From positions 1,860,001-1,924,000 of the forward strand of contig CM057141.1 of the NCBI GenBank assembly GCA_029964075.1: DNA of 64,000 bases. The letters are read 5' to 3'. Origin of the DNA: Patiria pectinifera (lineage: Eukaryota; Echinodermata; Asteroidea; Valvatida; Asterinidae). How positions within the stretch are numbered: the stretch's first letter is position 1; each line of letters opens with the position of its first letter. The notes under the pieces are model-generated. The model saw nothing but the letters and a program-made list of their open reading frames with translations, did not search any database and had not been told where the DNA came from. Position numbers and translations under genes: made by a program. Below, one piece after another: positions 11,272 to 22,603 of the stretch.

Positions 11272-14200
11272 AGGTGGAATCAGTGCTATGTTATAGGATA
11301 CATACATAGCTTCTCGTCAATATGATGTCAAATGGGTCCCAACAGCAAATAGCTCATTGGTATTCATGTACATGTACGAGCCATTTGGGTCAATTTATAA
11401 CTTGAGAAACTTAACAGGATTATAAATGCAACCATGCAGTATGCATGATTAGTTGACAATTTGTCTCTCAAAATAGGAAGCCAACACGTATAGTGTCTAT
11501 TGTTCATATGTTTTAGAGACTCTTTTATCATACAACTACCGAAACCTAATGAACTAATATAAATATGAGAAATGGCAAAAGAGAGAAAAAAAAAAGCAAA
11601 CAAACAAACAACACCCCCCTCCCAAATATTTCCCATTGCGAAAAAAGTCAAGCTACAGGCAGAGCAAAAGATGACCTGGTTCATATTTTTGGGGAAGAAA
11701 CTCCGAGTTGCAAAACATATTCCAATCCAAGTAGAAATTTGACCAGTCAAATAGTAAAAGTTGTGTAATAACTCAGAGGATATCACCTCAGCCTAGCCAA
11801 CAAGTTATTTGGTAACTGAAACCTAACCGACAGGAAAACAACCTTCATTTCAGCTAGTAGAGAATTCACGCCTGTCCTAGGTTTCACAGGTCCCAAAATT
11901 CACAATTTTTGAACAGACATTGTTATCATTCCAAATCACATTTTAAAGTACTGGCGAACACTCTGGGTGGTTTGCCCATTGCTCCAAATTTGCTGTTTAT
12001 AACAGCAACTTTACCGAAAAGCTTTTTGAAGACAAGCTTGATCTTGTTTGTGTACTTGGCTGTGTAGTTAACACGAAACATTGTTGCTTGTCAGCACGGT
12101 AAACTGGTAACAGACAAAAACCGTTATCACGGCCAGTTGTTGAGGGAAGTGTCAGTCAGCATTAGAAATTTTTAAGCATATCAATCACAGCCAACATTTG
12201 ACATCTCTCAGCGCAGGAAGGAATGCTGAGATTGAAGCCACGGAGTTAGAGGTGACAGGGGGGGGGGGGGGTTCGATAGAGGGGAGAAAAGGGGGTACAG
12301 CTACACCTTTGGCAGGAAATTCAATCTTGTTTTCGATGGAAGTTGGGCCGGGCTTGCACAGATTGTATTACCCAAACGTTACAGCGCCATTTTTTCCTTA
12401 TTCTCTATTATTGAATTAAAGGATTTGATAACCGTTGGCAGATTTGGGGGAAATGACGTCCCCATGAATGCAACACGAGACATTCCACGCTCATGGTTTT
12501 GAGTGAAAGAGGGCCACTCTGCGATTTCAGGGTTTGAAAAACACGGCGCACAACTGACAAATTGGTGAAAAGCTGAACAAATCAGTGGGGTGTTTTCTGG
12601 AGTGTTAAGAACAAGTTTGAGCCTGTTTGACAAAATGTTGACATGTCTCATTTCTCTCACTTCTTTGCATTTTCTCAAAACACATTATAACAAGAACACA
12701 CTTTCACAACGTGCTGTAGCAAGATACATATATTTGTGCACAATTTGGGGTTTTCACAGACAAAACACATCAGCTTGCACCACGTGCTAATAGAAGCTCC
12801 AAAGAACTTGTTTCCTCACAGAATTGCCCAATATGCTTGAACTCCGGATCCGGTTGGAAGTGACTTTCAGGGATATGGAAGGAGTTGATTCCTCAAAAAC
12901 ACGTCGCGGAGTCACTATCATTAGGAACAAACTTGATTTACTTTGATACTGGCGTACAAACTCGCTCGAGCCTACACTTGATGTGTTGATCACCAAGTAT
13001 AGGGAATAAAGGTGCACTGTTTTCATACAATAGGAGCAAACAAGGAAGCACTATAGGAGGGGTTTCTCATAGAAGGGTGGGGGAAACGTGAACATGGTGG
13101 TGTGCCTTGCCGACAGATGACCTGCAATCTCCTAACGTCATTCATCTCGGCAGGGTGCGCCAGTACAAAATAGGGTAATTGTTTCTTACGCGCTGCTGGG
13201 CTGGGGAATGTGGGGAGCCACCTGATGGAACCTGATAAGGTTTTCCTCCAATGTAAGGTGCAGGATAGAGAGAGAGGGAGAGATTGAGAGAAGGGGGCAA
13301 GGGGAGCGAGGAGAGACAGCGTCAAGTGAGGATGCTGTCGAGTGAGAAACGGAGTGTCAGGTGTGAGCAGGCAACTGCACTTTCAGGCAACAGCTAGGGC
13401 ATTGGACTTGTGCCTCACTCCACCAAACTAGCAGCAAAATCCATTCGTACTATGCACAACATGGTTCTGCGTTTCAGTTAAAACAATCGTTGGAACAGGT
13501 AGCACAACACAGAGGACAACTTCTCAGTGATGCGATGTCTTCTCATGACAACAAAAGGGCTTCACTTTGATGTGCAATGTACTCTTATGCCAAGTTGAAT
13601 CTAAAAGACAACTTGTTTTAGAAGACGATGGGACAGAGTTGCCATCAGTAATACATGTAAATGCCCACCAGACAGACTTGTGCCTATTCACAGTAAATAC
13701 TGTTTTGTGTCAACGTACAGTACAGTGTTGCGCTGTATTGTTCTGCTGCTGAAAGTGAATTTAAAAATCACTACATTGGCAACAAGGATTCACAGTTCTG
13801 AATAGATTTTACCATTTTAAAAACAAAATGAAGGTATTTCAGCGACCCTAATGATATGTATCAAGACTGATAAAAAAAAAAAATTGAAATGGAAGAATCC
13901 GATTTAAAAGAATTGTTGGGCCGGATTTTGAAAGCACCATGTTAGATTTAGCAAAGAAATATTCGATTAAATATATTGTGTTTGGTAAGAAGATGTATTG
14001 AAATTGTACGGGTCAAACTGGAAAATGACAGTCAAATTGGGAACTGCAGGGAAAAACTAACTGTGCCCAGAATCCATTCTCTGGCTCACAGTCGCCTCAC
14101 CGTCAGTGCCAAATCTGAAAGCAAGAGAGTCTTACAGGCAAACATTGACAACGGTACAGTCACGTTTGGTGAGGGCAATCCGCGCAAAAAAGAAAATATC

Positions 14201-14370
14201 TGGAGGCCATAACGTGCCCGCAAAACGCAGGGGTAAATTTGGTCCAAACGCAGGGATTTATTCAAACACCGCCAGGTCAACTCCAGGAACAGGAGATGGG
14301 ATTTAAGCTCGCTGCAACCCATCAGTGCATGGGTTTGATTGCAGCTGACAGGTAAACGCACACAGCCAAC
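11272..14370. other. Non-coding stretch
   Basis: No gene was recognised. Features are a G run near 12,260 and a polypurine tract near 13,265-13,315. The longest open frame (11,364-11,786 minus, 140 codons) has a hydrophobic, random-looking translation. Confidence 0.45.
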
Positions 14371-14990
14371 TGGCAGGGAAGATCAGCTTGTTAAGCCCCA
14401 CCCACGGTAACCCTGATCTATCAGCCAACACGGCTCCCTCCCAACTCTATCAGCTCACATCTCCTCCCAGCTAGGGCTTCCCGTCACTCTAATGTGAGAG
14501 TTGTCATTCATGCTTCCTCTCTACACCGGGCCTTCTGATATTCATGTAAGGGGCCACCGCAACAATATTATGCTAACGCATCAACCACGCTGTCTGTAGT
14601 TAACACAATCATGGCCAGCTCTGTATGTGAAGAGTGTAATGAAAATTTCGCAATGCACAGAGATTAGATAGAGTCACGCAGGCATGTTTTTGCTGTTATC
14701 GATCTGTGTGGCTCTGCGCGGTGTTGTTTACCGATGACACTGTTTATCCAATTGATGTGCTATGACTAGGATCAGGGTCTGCAAGTACACGGCCATTAAA
14801 TAAAAGCACTGTGATTTGATGACTTTGTCATCGATCTGAAATTGATATTTGGCTGCTTATGGTTGACTTTGTGCAACGGATGCTCTTTTATTAGCACCTT
14901 TTCATGCATAATCCTGCAATTAATCCATGCATGGTAATTTAAATTAGCTGTTCCCAATTTCAATTGGAAACAGCTTTTGTTTTCGTTCAG
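14370..14990. promoter_or_regulatory. Repeat-poor block, possible enhancer downstream of teashirt
   Basis: This block lacks the inverted-repeat elements and homopolymers that fill its surroundings. It has mixed composition and many homeobox-type and bZIP-like words, such as ATTAATCCATGCATGG, AATTTAAATTAG and TTATCGAT. It has no open frame of note. Enhancer function is an inference from composition and position. Confidence 0.25.
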
Positions 14991-15179
14991 ATTTTTTTCC
15001 CTATTTTCTTTTTTTCTTCATCCACATTTTGTCCATAGGTTTTGTACACATTTCATTCTACAAGCCATTTTGGGAACTTCAATTCATTCAATCACTTTTA
15101 TAACTACAGTATCAATTAACCATCATTTTTGTCATTGTGACATAATCAGCGGTCAATTTGAAGGTTCATTTTTTACAGT

Positions 15180-15450
15180 CTTATAACGATAACTATAGAA
15201 CTATTGGACCGATCGATCTCAAACTTGGTAGGTATACCGTACATATAGACAGGGAAGTGTTATAGATGAAAATTGATATGTAGACTGTAGACTGTCTCTA
15301 GAATATATCGTTTGAGGCCAAACAACTGGACCGATCTCAAGATACAGGAGTAGGCCCATATATTTTAAGTCACTATTACGTAACATATGATGACGTCATG
15401 ATTGATGATGTCATCATGACGTCATATCAATGTTCATATGACAGAAAGTT
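15180..15450. repeat. Interspersed repeat with CRE-rich hairpin
   Basis: The left part carries two similar phrases built on GGACCGATC...CTCAA about 130 bp apart. The right part (15,388-15,428) holds two TGACGTCA cores in an inverted, hairpin-forming arrangement around GATGATGTCATC. It looks like a fragment of a dispersed element rather than unique sequence. Confidence 0.45.
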
Positions 15451-15526
15451 TGTTACGGGCATGCTGCGCAATTAATATACAATTTTCAAGTGAAAGCCAG
15501 TGCATCATGGGAATTGTGTCCTCTAC

Positions 15527-15554
15527 ACATGTACATGTACATGTACATGTACAT
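15527..15554. repeat. (ACATGT)n microsatellite
   Basis: The hexamer ACATGT is repeated without interruption for about 28 bp. The same word, usually as a single ACATGTAC, is scattered across the whole window. Confidence 0.9.
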
Positions 15555-15603
15555 GGCTCGATCCTGTAAGTAGGCTGCTCTGTTCGAACATAGAGCCTTT
15601 AGG

Positions 15604-15861
15604 ATAATAATAATAATAATAATAATAATAACAGGTTCTTATATAGCGCTTTTAACTAATATCAAAGCTTATTCAATCAAAATAACCATCACTGCCCTCA
15701 CAGGTACCCATTTACTCCTGGGTGGAGAGAAGCAATGAGTGACAAAGTGCCTTGCCCAAGGGCACACGCACCATGACCCCGCCAGGACTCGAACCCACAA
15801 CCTGCAGCTTTACCCGCAGACCACGAATCCAGTGCCCTTAACCACGGGGCCACAGCACTCC
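15604..15861 (-). mobile_element. tRNA-derived SINE with (TTA)n tail
   Basis: Read on the minus strand, the element starts with a tRNA-like head (15,861 leftward). The head has a degenerate A box and a good B box, GGTTCGAGTCC (15,785-15,795). A central domain contains CCTTGGGCAAGGCAC and TCTCCACCCAGGAG. The 3' end, GCGCTATATAAGAACC, runs into (TTA)n. There is no protein. The same central domain recurs in the SINE at 61.9-62.2 kb, so this is a family. It resembles widespread marine-animal tRNA SINEs. Confidence 0.85.
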
Positions 15862-16675
15862 AGGATATACATTGTACATGAACAACATGTGCATTGAAAG
15901 TGCACTGTACTTTTCGGAAAGCTCATTATAGCTGTGTGTCCTTCCTCCACCATCAAGTCTGGATCAATTGCCACGAAGCATGCATTGATCACCGATGGCC
16001 AATGCGTAATGCTCAGACTACAAGCGCTGCCTGTCATCACTAACCATCAAACAAACTATGACTTTTCGCAGATCTGCCAAATGAATCATGCCCTCATGTG
16101 CAGACTCAGACAAAGATAATGAGTGCCAATTGACGTCCTCCAGCTACGGCCCTCGATTTTATTTTTGTATCGTAAAAAAAAGAAGGAAAAACGGACAATT
16201 TCTTGTGAAAGGAAAATAGATATGAGCGGTTGATTGTTATCACCATACGATGACATTTAGTGGGGGTTAATGGCCTCATGTTCGTGAGGGAGATCGTGAA
16301 AGGTCACACAGGGTCACTCAAAATGTGAAATCAAAAACCCGCAAATACGGCATGTGCTCCTCGATTATGTACATGTATGTATGTATCATGTATGTGGTGT
16401 CACCATCCTACCATGCACATGTGCAATAAGCAGCACATATTCACATTCTAGAAAAGCTGTTTCTCTGTGTTGGTGCATGGGTGCCAATCCTACTTTTCCC
16501 GCCGTACATCTGCGGGGAAATTGTTTTGTAGACTTTGCCAAACACTTTCAATTTGCACTTCACTTGGACTGGAATACTTCAATTGGGACTTGTTTCTGGG
16601 GAAAATGAGCATCATCTGCAGACAAAGTTTGTTCACTTGTGTTTATGTGATATACAATGTACATGTGAACAATGA
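15862..16675. other. Non-coding stretch
   Basis: Nothing recognised apart from ACATGTAC-type words near 16,370-16,400. Confidence 0.45.
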
Positions 16676-17040
16676 ATTAAAGGGAATATACAACATGAAT
16701 TGCATTTTGTTTATGGTTGGGTATAAATAAATGTTATATTGAATTGAATTGAATGGAATTGAATTGAACATTTGCAAACATCAAAAAGCAAAACTACCAG
16801 ATTAGTATGAAATACCTTGCTGGACTGTTAGTGAATGACAGTGCAAAGCATCCTGTAAAATCATGGCACCTAATGTGCTGTCATTTCAAGAAAAGTGGTA
16901 TTTTTGTATCAATTTCTTTTTCAAATACTGCCCCAATTTACCATAATGTAGTTAGTCCACAAAAACTTCAAACAAGTCAGTGTAACAATATTTGCTATAT
17001 AATACAAACCCCCAAATCCATCCATTTCGGACCATGTGTA
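16676..17040 (-). mobile_element. TTAA-target MITE, family A, disrupted copy
   Basis: On the minus strand the body matches the copy at 53.5-54.0 kb, but a central segment of about 180 bp is missing around 16,960. An inverted end, TTAAAGGGAATATACAAC, appears at 16,678-16,695. It is separated from the body by a (GAATT)n run (about 16,735-16,766), so the copy has been interrupted or rearranged. Confidence 0.6.
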
Positions 17041-17888
17041 GAGTTTTAAGTTCTGGCAGGAAGAAGTTTAGAATTTCAAATTTTGAACAAGAATTTGATT
17101 GAGGACTCTTTCACTTGAGGAGGCTTTTTGAAAACAAAAAAAGTCGGGATCGGCACGGCCTGAAAAGTGTTTTAATTTTTTTAAAACCCCTAACAGAAAG
17201 TGACTCCTGAAACCACAGCTCCCAACAGCCCAACAAAAGTTCTGCTGAAACCATTGTACATAAAATAAAATGTGCTGTGTGTCTTCTTTTGGTCTTTATA
17301 AGATTGGAAAGATAAGACCGTGCAGTTCCTGAATCAACAGAAAACAGAACAATTGATTCACGGCTTTTTATCCAGCCATATTGCATTGTATTGACAATTC
17401 GGGCGATTCACAATGCAGTGCGCCACCAAGAGTTTGCCATGGAGAGTCAACTTTTCAAGTTTACGGTCGACAAAATATGGCCCATTTGAACAAGTGTCAG
17501 TAGACAACTTGAACTATTATGTTATAGATAGGGGCATAGCGTTCTGCCGCCTTACAAAAAATCACCATATTGATACAAAGAAAAGAAAAGGGCAAAAATC
17601 TACTCGAATCATGCTTACGAAACTACTGAAGTTTGTGCACAGGGTGCGTATTCCATCTTTGCTGTGCGTCAAGTTTGCTTGTAGATATATTAGCTATCCC
17701 ACTCGTGCTTGTGGAACACGGAAAAACACTTTGCCCACCAAATGGCACTCGGCCTTCCGCCTTCTAGCATGTGGGCACAGATGCACGTCATTACTCTTTG
17801 TTACACTCGCTCTCGTGGGATAAATAATAATATGGTGGCCGAAATAAGAAAGCAAAACGGAGGTGGTCCCTCACATTATGCACGTATT
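17041..17888. other. Non-coding stretch
   Basis: Nothing recognised. An open frame at 17,413-17,823 (+) has no family signal and a random composition. Confidence 0.45.
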
Positions 17889-17920
17889 TGCATTTAAGAC
17901 ATAATTATGTCTTAAATGCA
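17889..17920. repeat. Perfect 32-bp palindrome
   Basis: TGCATTTAAGACATAA is followed directly by its exact reverse complement with no spacer. Weaker symmetry extends outward (GCACG against CGTGT). It could form a cruciform or be the core of a small foldback element. Confidence 0.9.
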
Positions 17921-18083
17921 TTGCGTGTGTGAAAACCTTCAAATTTTGGCCACTGAAAAGTCTCTACAAATATTCATCAATGCTGTTTGCACTCTATCTA
18001 ACACGCATTTTACTGATACCCAAGTTTATAACACTCAAAAAGCTTGGAGTGATTATCAATACAATTTGATTGAAGATACATTT

Positions 18084-18089
18084 TTTATT
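18084..18089 (-). terminator. Candidate poly(A) signal for teashirt
   Basis: AATAAA on the minus strand lies about 170 bases after the teashirt stop codon at 18,258. If the splice donor at 18,230 is used, this signal would fall in an intron, so it may serve only the unspliced 3' end. Confidence 0.35.
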
Positions 18090-18224
18090 CTGCTCATATT
18101 GATGGGAAAGGTACGTGCAATGCATTTATATATCCCTGTGCCACATGGCCATCTTCCTCATGGCATGGGGATATACTGACACACTACAAAATGGAGATTC
18201 ACTCATGCTTGACATGCTTGTTAT

Positions 18225-18231
18225 ACTTACA
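18225..18231 (-). other. Consensus splice donor 27 bases after the teashirt stop
   Basis: On the minus strand the exon sequence ends GCGCAT at 18,231 and is followed by GTAAGTATAAC, a near-ideal donor. The in-frame TGA at 18,258-18,260 comes just before it. The donor could open a 3'-UTR intron, or be used in an isoform that reaches a further coding exon. A stop this close to a junction would not be expected to trigger junction-dependent mRNA decay. Confidence 0.5.
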
Positions 18232-18257
18232 TGCGCACTGGAAATATCACAGCGGTG

Positions 18258-21200
18258 TCATCTGTGCGTTGCGTTCAGCATTTTACACATCTCCTCCAGG
18301 GGATTGGTCTTGATGTTTTCGTTGCCCGGGTTGACGTAGACCTCTGGCTCTCTCTTCATGACGTACGCGCCCCTGTTGATCAGGTCCACAGAAATCCGGG
18401 CAATTTTGGGCGGGACAGGCGGCTGCTGGATGCCCGTGGTGCTGTTCACTAGTTTACCAATCTCCTGGAGGGGGTCGCTGTTTGGGTAAATCGAGGACTC
18501 GTTGAAATGGACCAGGTCAGATTTGGCAGTGGTGAACTCAGCACCCTTCCTGTTATCAGCAACACAGTTTGCGGGTGACTCTGGGGAGGTCAGGCTCCTA
18601 CTCGGCGATTTGGCCTCTCCGTTTCTGCTGTCAGTCGAGTGCGGCAGGGTGTTATTGTTGTGTGTTCTCTTGACTGGCACCCCTTGACATTTCGCAGACC
18701 TGCCCTCCTGGTCACTGGCGTGACACTTCTGAGCTTCAACCCCAGGCTCTTGCTTTATCTTCAGCATGCCCGAGGTTGAGGCCTGAAGGGCAGGTGGGGT
18801 CTTGACTTTGGAGGGCAAATGCACTGAATTTCTGCTACTGTCAGTCTTGGGAGTGGGTCTCGTTTCATGAGGGGCAGATGAACTGTCACAGAACATTTTG
18901 TACATCTCAAGACTCCTCTTCAGTCGACTGATGTGGCCCTCGTGGTTCACACTGTCTGTATCACCTGTCGGATCACAGTGCATCACACCATTATGCTCAG
19001 CGCTATGGCTTAATGCCAACCTATCCCTTTTCATAAGCATTTTATCTGGGGATTTGTTGTTGGGACTGAGATGGTTGTGGGCTGGACGGGGAACCATTGT
19101 GCTTTGATGAGTGTCTTGAGTATCCCCTAGACTGCTGTGTGAATCACCTGATCCTGATGAAGTGTTTTCAGGGTGCTCTGTTTTTATCTCAACACTGCTG
19201 GGCGACACACTGGTGCTGCCATTATGGTTCTCCCCACTGCAACATGTTACAAGGGAAGTGGGCTCAGTTTTCCCGTTGGCAGCTGTCCCTTTATTTTCAG
19301 CAATATGCTTCGTCATTTGGTTTTTATCAACTGTGTTGATGAGTGACTCTGGATGGCGAGGACGTCTTGAGAAAGGCTCTGGGTTAGTCTTGCTGCTAAG
19401 GCTACTGGCTTTGGCTTGCTTGGGTTCTGAATAAGACAGCCGTAAATCTGTGTCATGATTCTGTATCATTGTTTTCAACCCTGTCTGTCTATCTGCAAGG
19501 CCGTCCATTGGTAGGTGCCGATCATCATGTTCATGCTTTCTTGAAGATCCTCTTCTGTGTCCAGTCTCCATAGGAGCATCTTTTCTATTCCTCTCCTGTC
19601 CTTGACCAGACGAGGAGCTGCTAGACTTCTTCATGAACATGGATACCAAACCTTTCTTAGGCACACTCCGTTGGACTGGGATGCTCACTGTGGTTGCCTT
19701 CACTAGATCCTTCTTGCCTCCTGTTGATGGCAAGCGGGAATGAGGCTTGCCTTCAGAGGGTCTGGCCTGCTCCACTCGCTGAATATCTGCCCTGTAAGTT
19801 TTTAAAGAGAGAAGACTCTTTCCGCTGCATTTGGGCTGAGAGACAATTCCTTTTGCGACAGAATTTTTGATCACATCTGCCGGCAGGGAACGCCTCCTCT
19901 TGTGCATTTTCCTGTGGATTTGATGGTCAGACACAGACTCCTTGGCATCTGCCACTCTTTTCAGGCGCTCACTTCTCATGTGTCGCGATGACCTTCTTGA
20001 ATGCAATCTGGTCCTTGTGGATGCACAAGTTGGGTAGGTGTTTGGCTTCAGTCCAGTGGCGTGTCCATGTCTCACTTCTTTGGTTGAAGTGCCCGGTTTT
20101 GGACTGTGATGAGGATCATGGGATTTCTCCTCCTTCCTGAAGGAATGGGAAAGGATCTTATCGATTGCTTCAGCAACAGTCACATTTTCAGATTCTTTTG
20201 CCGCCAGGTGTTTTTCCATCTTGGAGGCCATGGCCTCTGAGGGGCTTGTGGCCAGGGAAAGCGCATTGTACACCATGGCAAGACCAGCATAGCTAGGGAA
20301 CATACCACTGCCATTCACAAATTGCTGTTGAGGGGTCTCAACCAATGGCATCCAGGGGGCAGTGTGTAAATAAGTGTGGTTTTGCTGGTTGCCAAGCAAC
20401 CTGGGATGAAAGTTTGTGTCCCTTGCTGTCTCCACCATGGAGGACAGTTTGTCAAGTGGGTTAGTTGTATTGCTATCTGTTGCTGGGCTTTTCCGGCAAG
20501 TAAATTTCATTGGGAAAAGCTCGTCGAAATTGTCAGGGTTGACGTACCTAATGGCTGTGCTGGGAGCTGGTGGTGGAGATGCATGGGGACTGGGTGATTT
20601 CGGTGTTGGATTTTGTGGCTCACTTGCTACAGGTAGTTCATTAGGAGCTTCTCTTTTCACCTCCTCCATTGTGCTGTCTGTCGATGGTGCCGTTGAATAG
20701 TTTTTACGAGCTTTACCTTCTGGGCTCACATCATATCTTGAGTCTGTTCTGCTATTCCTAAGTGCTGTTTTTTGGCTCTCTGGATCAGTATTCAGTGAGG
20801 ACACATTCAGCAACTGCTGCTTTGAGGCTCCATCTTTCAAAACAATCTTAATTTTGTCTCTTGGTTGCTGGTGGTCATCCTCTCCTTCCTTATCGGGCCA
20901 AAGTTTCCTGACTGCCGAGTTGGATTTCGTTGTCGAGCTCACTCCGTTTGTAGATGTGTCTGGCTCTGCTATTCTATCAATACCAGACACATCATTGCCA
21001 AGTGCTGGGGCCAGAAAGTGCCCCGTTTCCTTCATGTGGTCTGTGAGTTTGTGAACATTGGCAAAAAGGTGAGAACAGCCAAGACACTTGAGAGATCGAC
21101 TCTTGGATGTCTTTTGGTTGGCATCTGAATCAACTGATCTGGAACGTCCCATACTTGCTGGGACTCGATGACTGCGTGCGGCCAACATCTGGTTGAGAGC

Positions 21201-22603
21201 TGCTTTTGTCGTGTTCTGGCAAACTTCCTCTCGAGAGCTGATGGAACTCTCAGAGTTCCTCTTTTCCCGTTGAGACAAGTTGTCCATCTCTTTTGGAAAG
21301 ACTGTCGCTGGCAGGGATTCCATAATAGGGTTGGCTGCCTCTTGGCAGTCCTCCTCACCAAGGATGTTTCCATCCTCTTCCTCTGCTTCCTCCATCCCCT
21401 TGTCATCAGGTTTAGTGTTAGTTCTTGTCAACAGAATCCCTGCGTGTCCGGGAACGTGACTGTAATGCTTAGTCCTGACCATATGCATGGTCAGATCTTT
21501 GAGAGTTCTGAATGACGCTTGGCAAATCATGCATTTCAGGACTTGGTTAACTGGGATTTCTTCAGGACAGTCCCCTGCAGGTGGCTTGGACTGTGAGTTA
21601 CTGTGGGACTTTTCGTGTTTGTCATGCCCGCTTGTTGTAAGATGCACAGTGTAGTCTAAGAAGTCAGGGAATGAGACCGAGCATGCTGAACAAGTATAAG
21701 CACAGAGTTCTTTCCTTGATGAGGCAGCCGGCAGTCGCTGCTTTCTGCGCAGGGCACAGGTGCTAAAGAATTCTGTCCTGGGTGGAACAAGGGCGAGGTA
21801 TCCCCTTTGCAGCATCAGTTCTGAGTTTAATTGCTTTGTGCTATTGTGCCCAGTGGCTATGAGATGCAAAGACAACATCCCGACATTGGGAAACGCTTGG
21901 TAGCAATCTGTGCACAGAACAAAGTTACAACGGCCATTGATTCCACGACAAAGGCTAACCTGCGATGGCAGCACACTGTAGTCTGTCTGCAGGCGGGACA
22001 CACTGGCAAGTACATCACGCGGGACAGTCTCACAGAACACAGTCTTGACACCCTTGCTGGGACTAAGCCCACCAGATGAATCCGAGGATCTCTTGGACTT
22101 GCCGGGTGAGCGGTCACGATGCGGGGCCTGGTCTTTCCGCTTCTTCACTTTAGAGACCCTCAGGTCAAGTGCCTCCTCCTGTTCCGGGACGGACTGGCTG
22201 GAGCGCATCCCAAGTTGGCTGAATCTCAGCACTGTCTCCAAATCGGAGTCCTCGTCTGCAGAGTCGCTGTCCGTCCCAGACAACGCAGTGCACATTTTGC
22301 TCAACATTGTCATGGGACCATTCATGGAGGAAAAGGGCAGGCTCTTGGTGGCAGATAGAGGCTGGGGTGGAGATGATTGGCATCTCGTTGGACTCTTCAG
22401 AGAAGCAGTATCTGGGGACAGGCAGCTGGAGGTAGATGGATTCTGTGTCTCTTCCCCCTCTGTCTGCTCTTTCTTAATCTCCTTGGCTCCAACTTCTCCA
22501 TTCTCCCTCTCCACCTCTTTCTCCTTCTCCTCTATATCATCTGATTCATCATCAGCTAGCTCTCCAGGGCTGACATCATCAGTCTCAATATCACCCTCAT
22601 GGG
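18258..22603 (-). CDS. tsh: Teashirt/TSHZ zinc-finger protein, main coding exon
   Basis: This exon encodes residues 15-1461 of a teashirt-family nuclear transcription regulator, a family that acts mainly as a repressor in trunk and appendage patterning. The acceptor is TTACACAG at 22,604-22,611; codon 14 (GCC) is shared with the 13-codon first exon. An acidic N-terminal region precedes a CtBP-type motif, ALDLRVSK (about 158-165). Four fingers all have the tsh spacing CX2CX12HX5H: 244-266, 318-340, 371-393 and 520-542. Fingers 2-4 match the vertebrate trio in order; finger 1 is extra or diverged. The long remainder is Ser/Pro/Lys-rich, with repeated short motifs NPLDKLSSMVE, DPLQEIGKLVN and NPLEEMCKMLN like those in vertebrate TSHZ. 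The protein ends there: the vertebrate homeodomain-like region and last two fingers are absent. At 1,461 residues it is longer than the roughly 1,050-residue vertebrate proteins. Confidence 0.95.
21018..21692 (-). other. tsh: Teashirt zinc fingers 2-4
   Basis: Finger 2 occupies 21,624-21,692 (residues 318-340), finger 3 21,465-21,533 (371-393) and finger 4 21,018-21,086 (520-542). All are CX2CX12HX5H. Finger 3 contains the HMVRTKHYSHVP signature and finger 4 HMKETGHF, both close to the vertebrate TSHZ fingers. The long spacer between fingers 3 and 4 is typical of the family. Confidence 0.9.
21846..21914 (-). other. tsh: Teashirt zinc finger 1
   Basis: The finger has Cys at 244 and 247 and His at 260 and 266 of the spliced protein, in CX2CX12HX5H spacing. 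It lies upstream of the three canonical fingers and has no counterpart that I recognise with certainty in vertebrate TSHZ. Confidence 0.8.

Noticed and set aside
11364-11786. 140-codon open frame on the minus strand
   Set aside because: Starts next to a MITE, hydrophobic low-information translation, no family signal.
17413-17823. 136-codon open frame on the plus strand
   Set aside because: No recognisable motif and no support from neighbouring exons.
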